A stretch of DNA of 8,180 bases from positions 1 through 8,180 of the forward strand of contig JAITVC010000299.1 in the NCBI GenBank assembly GCA_031286005.1, in the 5' to 3' direction. The DNA is from Bacteroidales bacterium. Lineage in GTDB: Bacteria > Bacteroidota > Bacteroidia > Bacteroidales > P3. The notes under the pieces are model-generated. The model did not search any database. It worked only from the letters and a program-made list of their open reading frames with translations, and was not told where the DNA came from. Made by a program: the position numbers and the translations under genes. Of the stretch, positions 1 to 6,690 are shown piece by piece (the stretch's first letter is position 1; each line of letters begins with the position of its first letter).

Positions 1-1209
1 ATGAAAAAATTCCAACACGTATCCATAAATCCAAACAATCCCAAATGGGCAGAATCCATCGCTCGGCAGACAGCAATTGAGAACAAACCCGGAGAAATTC
101 GCACGGATTTTACACGGGATTATAACCGCATTTTGCATTGCACGGCTTATCGGCGATTGAAGCATAAAACGCAGGTGTTTTTTAGTCCGAAAGATGAGAA
201 TGTTTGCACGCGGATTGAGCATGTGAATCATGTTACGGCGGTGAGCAATACGATTTCGGAATATCTGGGTTTGAACACCGAACTTACGAATGCCATTGCG
301 ATTGGACACGATTTGGGACATGCGCCGTTTGGGCATTCGGGCGAAGTGATTCTGAAGAAAATTATCGACCGAGAATTGCACGATAATTTTTGGCACGAGC
401 GCAATTCGTTGCGTGTAATTGACAAAATTGAACTGTTGGAAAATTCGGATGCCAAACTCAAAAACCTTAATCTGACGTATGCCGTGAGAGATGGTATTGT
501 TTCGCATTGCGGCGAGGTGGACGAACGGTCGATTATTCCACGAGATGTGAATATGGATTTGGACGAGATTCGCCAGCCGGGAAGTCAGCCGCCCTACACG
601 TGGGAAGGCTGTGTGGTGAAGATTTCCGACAAGATTTCTTATCTTGGTCGAGATATTGAGGATGCGTTGCGGATGAATATTTTGAACGATGAACAATTGT
701 CGGAATTTCGCGATATTCTTGGTCATACGCAATTTAAGCATCTTAACAACACCACGCTGATGCACAGTTTCGTGGTGGATTTGTGTGAGCATAGCTCGCC
801 GGAAGAAGGCATCAAACTATCGGACGAACTTGTGTTTTTGATGAATGAAATCAAGAAATTTAACTATAAATATATCTACAAACACAAGCGTTTGCAGAAT
901 TACGTGAAGTATGCCGACCTTATCCTTAACACGATTTATGAAACGCTGATTGATTTGTATGCAGGCGAAAGAACTATCAACAACATTAATCAAGCGGCGA
1001 AAATTCATGCGCAATTGTCTGCATCGTTTTCGCATTGGCTGAAATATTACACGTTGCAATTGCGCTGGGATAAAGACAGCAAATTCCAAAACGAAATCCT
1101 GTACGATTTGACCAAACGTGAAGATTATGTTCAGGCTATTATTGATTTTATCGCTTCGCTTACCGACCGTGTGGCGATTGAATTGTTTGAGGAGTTGACA
1201 ACCTTTTAA
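1..1209 (+). CDS. dgt: HD-domain deoxyguanosinetriphosphate triphosphohydrolase (dGTPase-like)
   Basis: Predicted cytoplasmic metalloenzyme that hydrolyses dGTP, and possibly other dNTPs, to the deoxynucleoside and triphosphate, limiting the dNTP pool. The HD metal site is complete: H74 in RIEHVNHV, H103-D104 in IGHDLGHAPFGH, and D210 in KISDKISYLGRDIEDA. H112 and E115, in the GHSGE stretch after the HD pair, match the catalytic His/Glu of E. coli dGTPase by spacing. The N-terminal stretch with RDYNRILHCTAYRRLKHKTQVF (residues 39-60) is typical of the family. At 402 aa it is shorter than E. coli Dgt and fits the dGTPase-like subfamily common outside enterobacteria. The ATG is the first base of the window, so a promoter or an upstream in-frame start cannot be judged. 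The next gene begins 11 nt after the stop on the same strand, suggesting co-transcription. Assignment to the family is firm; true substrate preference is inferred. Confidence 0.93.
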   Translation: MKKFQHVSINPNNPKWAESIARQTAIENKPGEIRTDFTRDYNRILHCTAYRRLKHKTQVFFSPKDENVCTRIEHVNHVTAVSNTISEYLGLNTELTNAIAIGHDLGHAPFGHSGEVILKKIIDRELHDNFWHERNSLRVIDKIELLENSDAKLKNLNLTYAVRDGIVSHCGEVDERSIIPRDVNMDLDEIRQPGSQPPYTWEGCVVKISDKISYLGRDIEDALRMNILNDEQLSEFRDILGHTQFKHLNNTTLMHSFVVDLCEHSSPEEGIKLSDELVFLMNEIKKFNYKYIYKHKRLQNYVKYADLILNTIYETLIDLYAGERTINNINQAAKIHAQLSASFSHWLKYYTLQLRWDKDSKFQNEILYDLTKREDYVQAIIDFIASLTDRVAIELFEELTTF

Positions 1210-1220
1210 TTTAATAAAAC

Positions 1221-2441
1221 ATGAGCATCAACTTAAAAAAAGCATTAACCAATTTAGGTGTATTAGTGCTGCTGGCTATGGTAGTCGGTAGTGTTGTGGG
1301 CTATGCGATGGGCGAGAGTGCAACGCTGTTCGACCCGCTGGGGCGTATTTTTATTCAGCTTATCAAGATGCTGGTGATTCCGCTGGTTTCTATTTCTATT
1401 TTGTCGGGCGCTATGTCGCTGGGGGCAACGAAGAAAGCGGGGAAAGTGGCGGTTATTACGTTGTCCTTTATTTTCATTACGTCTATTATTGCCGGATTGC
1501 TTGCTGTGGCGATGGGCACGTGGTTTCAGCCGGGTAGCGGTGTTTCGCCCGAAATAGTTGAGCAATTTGTGGGCGGAGCAAGTGCAGAACAAACGGTCGT
1601 TCCCGCTTTGGGCTTTTGGCAAACAATTGAAAGTTTTATCCCTACCAATCCTTTTGCAGCTTTGGTGGATGGTAATATTTTACAGATTATCGTGTTTTGC
1701 ATGTTGCTTGGCTTCGGTATCGGCACGGTGTCTAACGATAAAAAAGACGTTATTTCCAAATTTATTGATGGCGTTTTGGATGCTTTGATTTGGTGTATCA
1801 AGGTGGTGATGTGGACAGCCCCCGTAGGCGTGTTCGCACTGATGGCATCGGCCGTAGGTACGTTGGGCTTTGATATTTTTGCCAAATTGGCCAATCTTTT
1901 GTGGGTAAACATTGTGGCTTTGCTCATCCTGTGGTTTGGATTATATTTAGTGCTGATTCATTTCTTTTCCAATATCTCGGTGGCGCAGTTTCTCAAAGCG
2001 ATGATTAAGCCGCAAGCCGTAGCACTTTCCACAGCTTCTTCGCTCGCTACATTATCAATCAATATGGAAGTTGCCGAAGAAGAATTGAAACTGTCGAAAG
2101 CCACCACATCATTTGTGTTGCCGCTGGGTGCCACCATCAACATGACCGGCAATGTGATTTATTATGTGCTGGCCACGCTTTTCTTTGCTCAATTCTATGG
2201 TATTGATTTATCGCTGGGCGCTTATGTTGCCGTTATCATCACGGCCACGTTGAGCGCCGTTGGACAGGCCGGTGTGCCGGGGCCAACGCTGACCTTGTTT
2301 GCCGTATTGATTGCCGGAGGCATCCCGCTGGACGGCGTGCCGCTATTGTTTGCCATCGACCGTTTGTTTGATATGATACGCACAACCATCAACATTACGG
2401 GCGATGTGTGCGCTGCGGCGATTGTGGATAAATATGCATAA
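1221..2441 (+). CDS. Dicarboxylate/amino acid:cation symporter (DAACS/SLC1 family, GltPh-like)
   Basis: Inner-membrane secondary transporter of the glutamate/aspartate/dicarboxylate:Na+ (or H+) symporter family, 406 aa, the usual length. Hydrophobic segments run along the whole protein. Landmarks in order are the TM3 region QLIKMLVIPLVSISILSGAM (46-65), the serine-rich HP1 tip ALSTASSLATL (268-278), the TM7 motif NMTGN (307-311), the HP2 tip AVGQAGVPGP (346-355), and TM8 DRLFDMIRTTINITGD (380-395). TM8 keeps the residues equivalent to GltPh D394, R397, T398, N401 and D405 (here D384, R387, T388, N391, D395). The conserved arginine points to a substrate with an acidic side chain. One oddity is that the usual NMDG reads NMTG, replacing an Asp that takes part in Na+ binding in GltPh. 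It starts 11 nt after the dGTPase stop with an AT-rich spacer and no Shine-Dalgarno sequence, and ends 8 nt before a strong hairpin. The exact substrate cannot be read from sequence. Confidence 0.93.
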   Translation: MSINLKKALTNLGVLVLLAMVVGSVVGYAMGESATLFDPLGRIFIQLIKMLVIPLVSISILSGAMSLGATKKAGKVAVITLSFIFITSIIAGLLAVAMGTWFQPGSGVSPEIVEQFVGGASAEQTVVPALGFWQTIESFIPTNPFAALVDGNILQIIVFCMLLGFGIGTVSNDKKDVISKFIDGVLDALIWCIKVVMWTAPVGVFALMASAVGTLGFDIFAKLANLLWVNIVALLILWFGLYLVLIHFFSNISVAQFLKAMIKPQAVALSTASSLATLSINMEVAEEELKLSKATTSFVLPLGATINMTGNVIYYVLATLFFAQFYGIDLSLGAYVAVIITATLSAVGQAGVPGPTLTLFAVLIAGGIPLDGVPLLFAIDRLFDMIRTTINITGDVCAAAIVDKYA

Positions 2442-2449
2442 ATAAAAAC

Positions 2450-2477
2450 GTAGGGGTCGAATATTTTCGACCCCTAC
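2450..2477. terminator. Perfect 11-bp inverted repeat between convergent genes, likely bidirectional terminator
   Basis: GTAGGGGTCGA (2450-2460) and its exact reverse complement TCGACCCCTAC (2467-2477) flank a 6-nt ATATTT loop. It lies between the symporter stop (2441) and the stop of the minus-strand DUF6261 gene (2483). The preceding AATAAAAAC gives a short U-rich tail for minus-strand transcripts; on the plus strand the tail (AATGATTATT) is weak. A role as transcription terminator or mRNA 3'-end stabiliser for both convergent genes is inferred. A mobile REP-like palindrome is the alternative. Confidence 0.7.
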
Positions 2478-2482
2478 AATGA

Positions 2483-3211
2483 TTATTCCGCCTTTTCTTT
2501 CTTCGCCGCCGCAACCCCTTTGCGAATGGCGAGCATATTATTATAGTAGGCCACCCGTTCGTTGAGTTTATTCACAAAATCGGCAAAATTGGTTTCGCCG
2601 CTGATGATGATAGAGGCGTCGATGATAGACACAATTTTGCGGTACAACGCATCGGCTTCGAGCCGAAGGTCGCGCAAGTTTTCCACTTGATTAGCGGCGT
2701 TATCGTCGTGGCGTTTGTCCATAAGTTCTTGAAATTCTCGGTTTGCAAAACTTAGGTTGCGCAAAAAACGGCCGGCATTAATGGTTTCAATATCTTCCTC
2801 GCAACGGTTGGTCAAATCTTGTGCAAGGTTGTAAATCGTAGCCGTTTCTTTGACGTAAGAGGCCTGTGTGAAATTGCCGTAGTGATCCAAAACGGCTTGA
2901 ATACGAGCGGCTGCCTTCACATCCACATCTTCCAAACTGTGGCTGTAAGCCTCTACGAGCAACGCCAAACCTCTATACATCGAATCTCGTCTGGCATCCA
3001 AATCGGCAAGGCTGAGCGTGTGCTCATTCTTGCGCATTTGCTCCAAAGAAGCATCCTCGCGCCCGTGCACGCTACTGAACTGTGCGATACTGTCGCCAAG
3101 TGCCGTTTTCACGGCTTCGGATGCTTTTTCAAGCAGATTTTTCACGTCGGTAATGAATTGGAAGTGTTCTTCGTTTTGAAGAGAGGCTAAATGAATTTTT
3201 TGTACTTTCAT
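2483..3211 (-). CDS. DUF6261 family protein, function unknown
   Basis: A 242-aa soluble, almost entirely helical protein with no signal peptide or membrane segment. I recognise it as DUF6261, a family I know from Bacteroidetes, from the N-terminal pattern LASLQNEEHFQFITDVKNLL (residues 8-27), the central DARRDSMYRGL, and the YGNFTQASYVKETATIYNL segment. Heptad-like spacing and many charged residues suggest a helical bundle. The last residues (KGVAAAKKEKAE) form a Lys/Ala/Glu-rich tail. No catalytic motif is visible and I assign no function. The ATG at 3211 is chosen because the family signature begins immediately after it; the leader is AT-rich with no Shine-Dalgarno sequence. Its best promoter lies about 370 nt upstream, so the mRNA is predicted to start with a long leader containing seven 41-bp repeats. 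It converges on the symporter gene and shares a terminator hairpin with it. Confidence 0.85.
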   Translation of the reverse strand: MKVQKIHLASLQNEEHFQFITDVKNLLEKASEAVKTALGDSIAQFSSVHGREDASLEQMRKNEHTLSLADLDARRDSMYRGLALLVEAYSHSLEDVDVKAAARIQAVLDHYGNFTQASYVKETATIYNLAQDLTNRCEEDIETINAGRFLRNLSFANREFQELMDKRHDDNAANQVENLRDLRLEADALYRKIVSIIDASIIISGETNFADFVNKLNERVAYYNNMLAIRKGVAAAKKEKAE

Positions 3212-3257
3212 GTGTAAATATTTAAGGTTTAAATGATGTTTTAAAGTTATTTAGGTC

Positions 3258-3544
3258 AGAGCAAAGCGGTTTTTTCAAAAAGACAGTCTTGCTCGGATAG
3301 AGCAAAGGCGTTTTTTCAAAAAGACGGTCTTGCTCCGGCAGAGCAAAGATGTTTTTTCAAAAAGATGGTCTTGCTCCGACGGAGCAAAGGTGTTTTTACA
3401 AAAAGACAGTCCTGCTCCGATAGAGCAAAGGTGTTTTTTCAAAAAGACGGTCTTGCTCCGACAGAGCAAAGGCGTTTTTGCAGAAAGACAGTCTTGCTCT
3501 GATAGAGCAACCCCATTTTTGCCGAAAGGCCGATTTGCAACGAT
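3258..3544. repeat. Seven-copy 41-bp tandem repeat array in intergenic DNA
   Basis: Seven head-to-tail units of exactly 41 bp start at 3258, 3299, 3340, 3381, 3422, 3463 and 3504. Units 1-6 differ at only a few positions each. The unit opens AGAGCAAAGGCG, continues TTTTTTCAAAAAGAC, and closes RGTCTTGCTCCGAY. The seventh (3504-3544) keeps register but is decayed, with roughly two thirds of positions matching. Each unit is an imperfect palindrome: GAGCAA near its start pairs with TTGCTC near its end, and T-tract pairs with A-tract in between. A second, junction-spanning pairing (TTGCTC, 5-nt loop, GAGCAA) is also possible. Because 41 is not a multiple of 3, the long open frames running through the array shift frame at every unit and are not genes. 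There are no unique spacers, so it is not a CRISPR. The array lies between the DUF6261 start and its best promoter, so it is probably transcribed as leader RNA. Confidence 0.95.
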
Positions 3545-3586
3545 TATGTTTAGTAAGGTTTGTTTCATTTTTCGTTTGGAGGGCTG

Positions 3587-3617
3587 CAAAGATACAAATT
3601 TTTTTTGAAACAGCCAA
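3587..3617 (-). promoter_or_regulatory. Bacteroidetes-type promoter facing the DUF6261 gene
   Basis: On the minus strand TATCTTTG (3594-3587) matches the Bacteroidetes -7 consensus TAnnTTTG. A TTG (3617-3615) lies exactly 20 nt upstream, in the place of the -33 element. The expected transcription start is near 3580, giving a leader of about 370 nt before the ATG at 3211 that covers the whole 41-bp array. A weaker alternative -7 (TAACTTTA on the minus strand, 3249-3242) lies closer to the gene but lacks a spaced TTG. Confidence 0.65.
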
Positions 3618-3668
3618 TCCCTAATCCCTAATCGCTAATAACTTTTCTCTAATCACTATCCACTATTC
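3614..3668. repeat. Degenerate CTAATCC/CTAATCACTA short repeats
   Basis: This stretch reads as degenerate 7-mers (CCAATCC, CTAATCC, CTAATCG, CTAATAA, then CTAATCACTATCC and ACTATTCCC). It lies between the divergent promoters of DUF6261 and the PHP gene. It includes the decamer TAATCACTAT (3650-3659), which recurs at 4569-4578 and, inverted, at 6656-6665. It looks like low-complexity drift or a decayed repeat family; no coding potential is seen. Confidence 0.5.
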
Positions 3669-3680
3669 CCAATTTTTTCG

Positions 3681-3688
3681 TATCTTTG
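3681..3688 (+). promoter_or_regulatory. -7 box of the PHP phosphatase gene
   Basis: TATCTTTG, a perfect TAnnTTTG match, lies 33 nt upstream of the ATG at 3722 and directly after AATTTTTTCG. No clear TTG is seen 19-21 nt upstream, so the -33 element is weak or absent. The arrangement is almost identical to the box before the DUF4837 gene at 4593-4600. Confidence 0.65.
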
Positions 3689-3721
3689 CACTCTAAATTA
3701 GCATTACATTTTCATTAAATT

Positions 3722-4567
3722 ATGATAAAAACGAATTACCACACTCACTGCAACTATTGCGACGGAAATTCGCCTTTGCGGGATTATGTGCTTGAAGCCA
3801 TCCGGCACGGCTTCAAGGCTATCGGCTTCACGAGCCATTCGCCCATTTCGGACGACAACGGGTTTAGTATCAAACATGCCGATGTGAGCAAATATAGCGA
3901 TGAGGTTAACGCTTTGAAACGTGAATTTGCAGACCAAATTGAGATTTTGTTGAGTTTCGAGTTTGAATATATTCCGGGTGTTACACGCCCGATGCAAGAG
4001 GTGGCCAAGCAATGGAACTTCGATTATATCTTGGGCTCGGTGCATTTGGTGGCCGGGCGGGAGCCGGTGGTTTCGGCCAATGATTTGTGGTTTACGGATG
4101 GGCCGGATGTGGCGCAATACGACAAGGGGCTTTTTAAGTTTTTCGATGGCGATATTCGCAAAGCCGTGAAAGCGTTTTATCATCAAGTCAACCTCATGCT
4201 CGAAAACGAACACTTGGATATGATCGGCCATTTCGACAAGGTGAAGATGAACAACAAGGGTCGCTATTTTCGAGAAGACGAAGCATGGTATCTGGATTTT
4301 GTGAATGAGACCATTGATTTAATCAAGCAAAAGGATGTCATTGTTGAGGTCAACACCAGAGGCCTTTACAAGCAACGGCACAACGATTATTTCCCTTCCG
4401 TGGATATTCTCAAACGGTTAAAAAATCTAAATATCCCCATAACCATATCCAGCGATGCCCATGCCCCCGGCGATTTGAATCTATTGTGGGAAGACAGCTA
4501 TAAACACCTTTTGGAATTGGGTTTTAAACCTGCGGGGAAATTCCGCAAACTCGAAGTACTGCAATAA
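3722..4567 (+). CDS. PHP-domain phosphoesterase, histidinol-phosphatase (HisJ/HisK)-like
   Basis: A 281-aa cytoplasmic metal-dependent phosphoesterase of the PHP superfamily, closest in layout to the histidinol-phosphatase that makes L-histidinol in histidine biosynthesis. The metal-binding motifs are all present in order: H7-x-H9 in NYHTHCNYCDG with D14, H39 in FTSHSP, E80 in SFEFEYIPG, H108 in DYILGSVHL, H170 in IGHFDKV, and D245-x-H247 in SSDAHAPGD. A trinuclear metal site is therefore intact. Length agrees with HisJ proteins (about 270 aa). No other histidine gene is nearby, so the specific substrate is less certain than the family; a broader sugar- or nucleotide-phosphate phosphatase role is possible. 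The ATG at 3722 is preferred because HxH begins at residue 7, as usual, and a -7 box lies just upstream. The downstream lipoprotein gene starts 55 nt after its stop with its own -7 box. Confidence 0.88.
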   Translation: MIKTNYHTHCNYCDGNSPLRDYVLEAIRHGFKAIGFTSHSPISDDNGFSIKHADVSKYSDEVNALKREFADQIEILLSFEFEYIPGVTRPMQEVAKQWNFDYILGSVHLVAGREPVVSANDLWFTDGPDVAQYDKGLFKFFDGDIRKAVKAFYHQVNLMLENEHLDMIGHFDKVKMNNKGRYFREDEAWYLDFVNETIDLIKQKDVIVEVNTRGLYKQRHNDYFPSVDILKRLKNLNIPITISSDAHAPGDLNLLWEDSYKHLLELGFKPAGKFRKLEVLQ

Positions 4568-4592
4568 TTAATCACTATTGTTAAATTTTTTG

Positions 4593-4600
4593 TATCTTTG
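4593..4600 (+). promoter_or_regulatory. -7 box of the DUF4837 lipoprotein gene
   Basis: TATCTTTG lies 22 nt before the ATG at 4623, predicting a short leader of roughly 15 nt. It is preceded by AATTTTTTG, as at the PHP promoter, and by TAATCACTAT (4569-4578). No TTG sits at the expected -33 distance; the nearest (4578-4580) is only 12 nt away. It implies that the DUF4837-murB pair can be transcribed independently of the PHP gene. Confidence 0.6.
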
Positions 4601-4622
4601 TCATCATAAAAAAAACATAACC

Positions 4623-5633
4623 ATGAAAACCTTATTTTCAATCCTAAGTTTGGCACTAATGCTTTGCTCATGCACCATTGAAGTGCCTTCCAAACCCAAT
4701 TCCAATGGAAAGACCTGCGAAATCTTGGTGGTTTGCGACAAATCCGAATTTGCTACTGCAACAGGCGACACCTTGCGCGCCTTTTTTATGCAGCATCGCA
4801 CCACGCTCAATCAAATGGAGCCGTTGTTCTCGCTGGCCAATGTCCCGATGAGCGCATTCGACAAATCCGACATGTTTAAACACATGCGCAACACCATTCT
4901 GATTGTTTTTAATCCCGAAAAGCCGGCGCAGTTTTTAGTCAAGCAAGATGCTTGGGCGTCCAATCAAATCGTGTTTCAATTCACGGCGCCGAATAAACAG
5001 GAGTTTTTTAAGTTGTTTCAAGAGAAGCGAGAATTAATGCTCAAAGCGTTTTACGACAAAGAGCGCACCCGCATCATCAACACGTTTAAGGTTTCGGAAA
5101 ACGTAGAGATTTCAGACCGTTTGCAAAAAACATTCGGTTTCAAATTAGTTTTCCCCGAAGGATTTATCATTCGCACAGCAAACCCGGACTTCATGTCCAT
5201 CAACAAAGAAACCAAAGACTACGGGCAAAATGTGATGGTTTGCACATATCCCTACACCGCCAACAGTTTTAAGCAAGAAAATATTCTCAAAATGCGCAAT
5301 CAGATTGCCCAACAATATATCTTCGGCCCCGCCGAAGGTTCGTATATGACCACCGAAATGGCCTTGCCGCCGATTAGCGCCGAGTTGAATTTGAACGGCC
5401 GTTATGCCATAGAAACACGGGGGTTGTGGAAATTGGAAGGCGACTTTATGGGCGGCCCGTTTGTGAATTATGTATTTTTGGATGAAGAAAAAAATCAGAT
5501 CGTCATGATTGACGCATTCCTCTATTCGCCCAAAAAGCCCAAGCGCGACCTGCTCATGCAGTTGGAAAGCATCGCATATTCAATAAAAGAATTGAAAATC
5601 GAGAACGGCAAAGCCCTCAGCGAAGTTAAATGA
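4623..5633 (+). CDS. DUF4837 family lipoprotein
   Basis: A 336-aa predicted lipoprotein of the DUF4837 family, which I know from Bacteroidetes; its function is unknown. The N-terminus MKTLFSILSLALMLCSC is a signal peptide with lipobox L-C-S-C, so lipidation is expected on C17. The segment after it (NGKTCEILVVCDKSEF) and the motif FKHMRNTILIVF are characteristic of the family. The rest looks like a mixed alpha/beta periplasmic or outer-membrane-anchored domain, with GRYAIETRGLWKLEGDFMGG near residues 259-278. The ATG at 4623 is chosen over a TTG 45 nt upstream: the upstream extension would be translated through the -7 box and would put a non-signal peptide before the clear lipoprotein leader. 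The stop overlaps the murB start (ATGA at 5630-5633), indicating translational coupling and a possible envelope-related role. Direct evidence for that role is lacking. Confidence 0.85.
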   Translation: MKTLFSILSLALMLCSCTIEVPSKPNSNGKTCEILVVCDKSEFATATGDTLRAFFMQHRTTLNQMEPLFSLANVPMSAFDKSDMFKHMRNTILIVFNPEKPAQFLVKQDAWASNQIVFQFTAPNKQEFFKLFQEKRELMLKAFYDKERTRIINTFKVSENVEISDRLQKTFGFKLVFPEGFIIRTANPDFMSINKETKDYGQNVMVCTYPYTANSFKQENILKMRNQIAQQYIFGPAEGSYMTTEMALPPISAELNLNGRYAIETRGLWKLEGDFMGGPFVNYVFLDEEKNQIVMIDAFLYSPKKPKRDLLMQLESIAYSIKELKIENGKALSEVK

Positions 5634-6652
5634 GAATGTTGAATATCCAATCCAACCTATCTTTAAAACATCTCAACACCTTCGGTATAGATGTAAATGC
5701 TCGTTATTTTTGTGAAATTAGCAGCGTAGACGAATTGAGGGCATTGGTTTCGTCCGAAGTTTTTCAGCAAAACGCCCGTCTTGTTTTAGGCGAAGGCGCC
5801 AATATTCTGTTCACAAAAGATTTCGACGGATTAGTGATAAAGCCAGCCATCAAAGGCATCGAAGTAATTTCTGAGGAAGAAAATGCAATTTGGGTAAAGG
5901 CCAATGCCGGCGAAGTGTGGCACGATTTTGTCATGCACTGTTGCGAAAAGGCGTGGAACGGACTTGAGAATTTGGCGTATATTCCCAGCAGCGTAGGCGC
6001 CTCGCCCATTCAAAACATCGGTGCTTATGGCGTCGAAATCAAAGACGTTTTACATTCCCTCGAAGCCTTTAACTTGGAAACCCAAACGCTCGAAACATTC
6101 ACAAATGCGGATTGTCAATTCGCTTATCGCGAAAGCGTGTTTAAACGTGCTTACAAGGGAAAATATGTGATTTGTTCGGTAACATTCCGCCTGTCGAAGT
6201 TGGCGCAGTTCCATACCAATTATACCGCCGTTAACGATGAACTGAAACGCTTAAACATAACCGAACTTTCTGCCAAAGCAATGGCCATTGCGATTACCAA
6301 TATTCGCAAATCCAAACTTCCGGAGCCTTCAGAGATAGGCAGTGCAGGCAGTTTCTTTAAGAATCCAACCGTATCCGAAACTCTTTATCATTCGCTGAAA
6401 GCACAATACCCCGACATGGTGGCTTATCCTACGGCATCCGGAGTGAAATTAGCCGCCGGTTGGCTTATCGAACAAGCCGGTTGGAAAGGTTTTCGAGAAG
6501 GCGATGCAGGCGTGCATACGCAGCAAGCGCTTGTGTTGGTCAATTACGGGCACGCAACCGGTGCGGACATTTTGAATTTGGCGCAACGCATTATCAATTC
6601 GGTGCATTCCAAGTTTGGCGTGGAATTGATGGCGGAAGTGAATATATTGTAA
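5630..6652 (+). CDS. murB: UDP-N-acetylmuramate dehydrogenase (UDP-N-acetylenolpyruvoylglucosamine reductase)
   Basis: Cytoplasmic FAD enzyme that reduces UDP-GlcNAc-enolpyruvate to UDP-MurNAc with NADPH, the second committed step of peptidoglycan precursor synthesis. The FAD-binding domain shows LGEGANILF (53-61) and the NLAYIPSSVGASPIQNIGAYGVEI region (114-137). Catalytic residues are present: R167 in YRES, the proton-donor S241 in GSAGSFFKNP, and E336 in the C-terminal AEVNIL. SGVKLAAGWLIEQAG and GDAGVHTQQALVLVN (270-305) belong to the C-terminal domain. At 340 aa it matches the E. coli-like type I MurB. The ATG at 5630 overlaps the preceding TGA as ATGA; a second in-frame ATG at 5636, just past that stop, is an alternative. 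It lies last in its transcription unit, with a strong terminator 39 nt downstream. Identification is secure. Confidence 0.96.
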   Translation: MRMLNIQSNLSLKHLNTFGIDVNARYFCEISSVDELRALVSSEVFQQNARLVLGEGANILFTKDFDGLVIKPAIKGIEVISEEENAIWVKANAGEVWHDFVMHCCEKAWNGLENLAYIPSSVGASPIQNIGAYGVEIKDVLHSLEAFNLETQTLETFTNADCQFAYRESVFKRAYKGKYVICSVTFRLSKLAQFHTNYTAVNDELKRLNITELSAKAMAIAITNIRKSKLPEPSEIGSAGSFFKNPTVSETLYHSLKAQYPDMVAYPTASGVKLAAGWLIEQAGWKGFREGDAGVHTQQALVLVNYGHATGADILNLAQRIINSVHSKFGVELMAEVNIL

Positions 6653-6653
6653 G

Positions 6654-6680
6654 TAATAGTGATTAGTGAATAGTTAATAG
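6654..6680. repeat. Degenerate TAGTGATTAGTGAATAG run after murB
   Basis: The sequence just after the murB stop is built from overlapping ATAGTGATTAGTGAATAGTT-like 7-8 mers. It contains ATAGTGATTA (6656-6665), the exact reverse complement of the TAATCACTAT decamer found at 3650-3659 and 4569-4578. It is non-coding and precedes the terminator. Confidence 0.5.
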
Positions 6681-6690
6681 CCAAAACTAA

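Noticed and set aside
1263..1927. Long minus-strand open frames within the symporter gene
   Set aside because: They are shadows of a strongly coding transporter; the peptides are low-complexity (Arg/Asn/His-rich or Thr/Pro-rich).
3258..3544. Possible CRISPR array
   Set aside because: The 41-bp units are directly adjacent with no unique spacers, and no cas genes are present.
3212..3586. Riboswitch or structured regulatory RNA of a known class in the DUF6261 leader
   Set aside because: The structure is fully explained by the 41-bp repeats, and no motif of a known riboswitch class is recognised.
3275..3617. Three overlapping open frames of 73-104 codons, on both strands, through the intergenic region
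   Set aside because: They are translations of the 41-bp tandem array. The period is not divisible by 3, so the peptides cycle through frames; they have no leader or family signature.
4578..4622. TTG-initiated N-terminal extension of the DUF4837 lipoprotein
   Set aside because: It would be read through the TATCTTTG promoter box and precede a clear lipoprotein signal peptide starting at the ATG at 4623.
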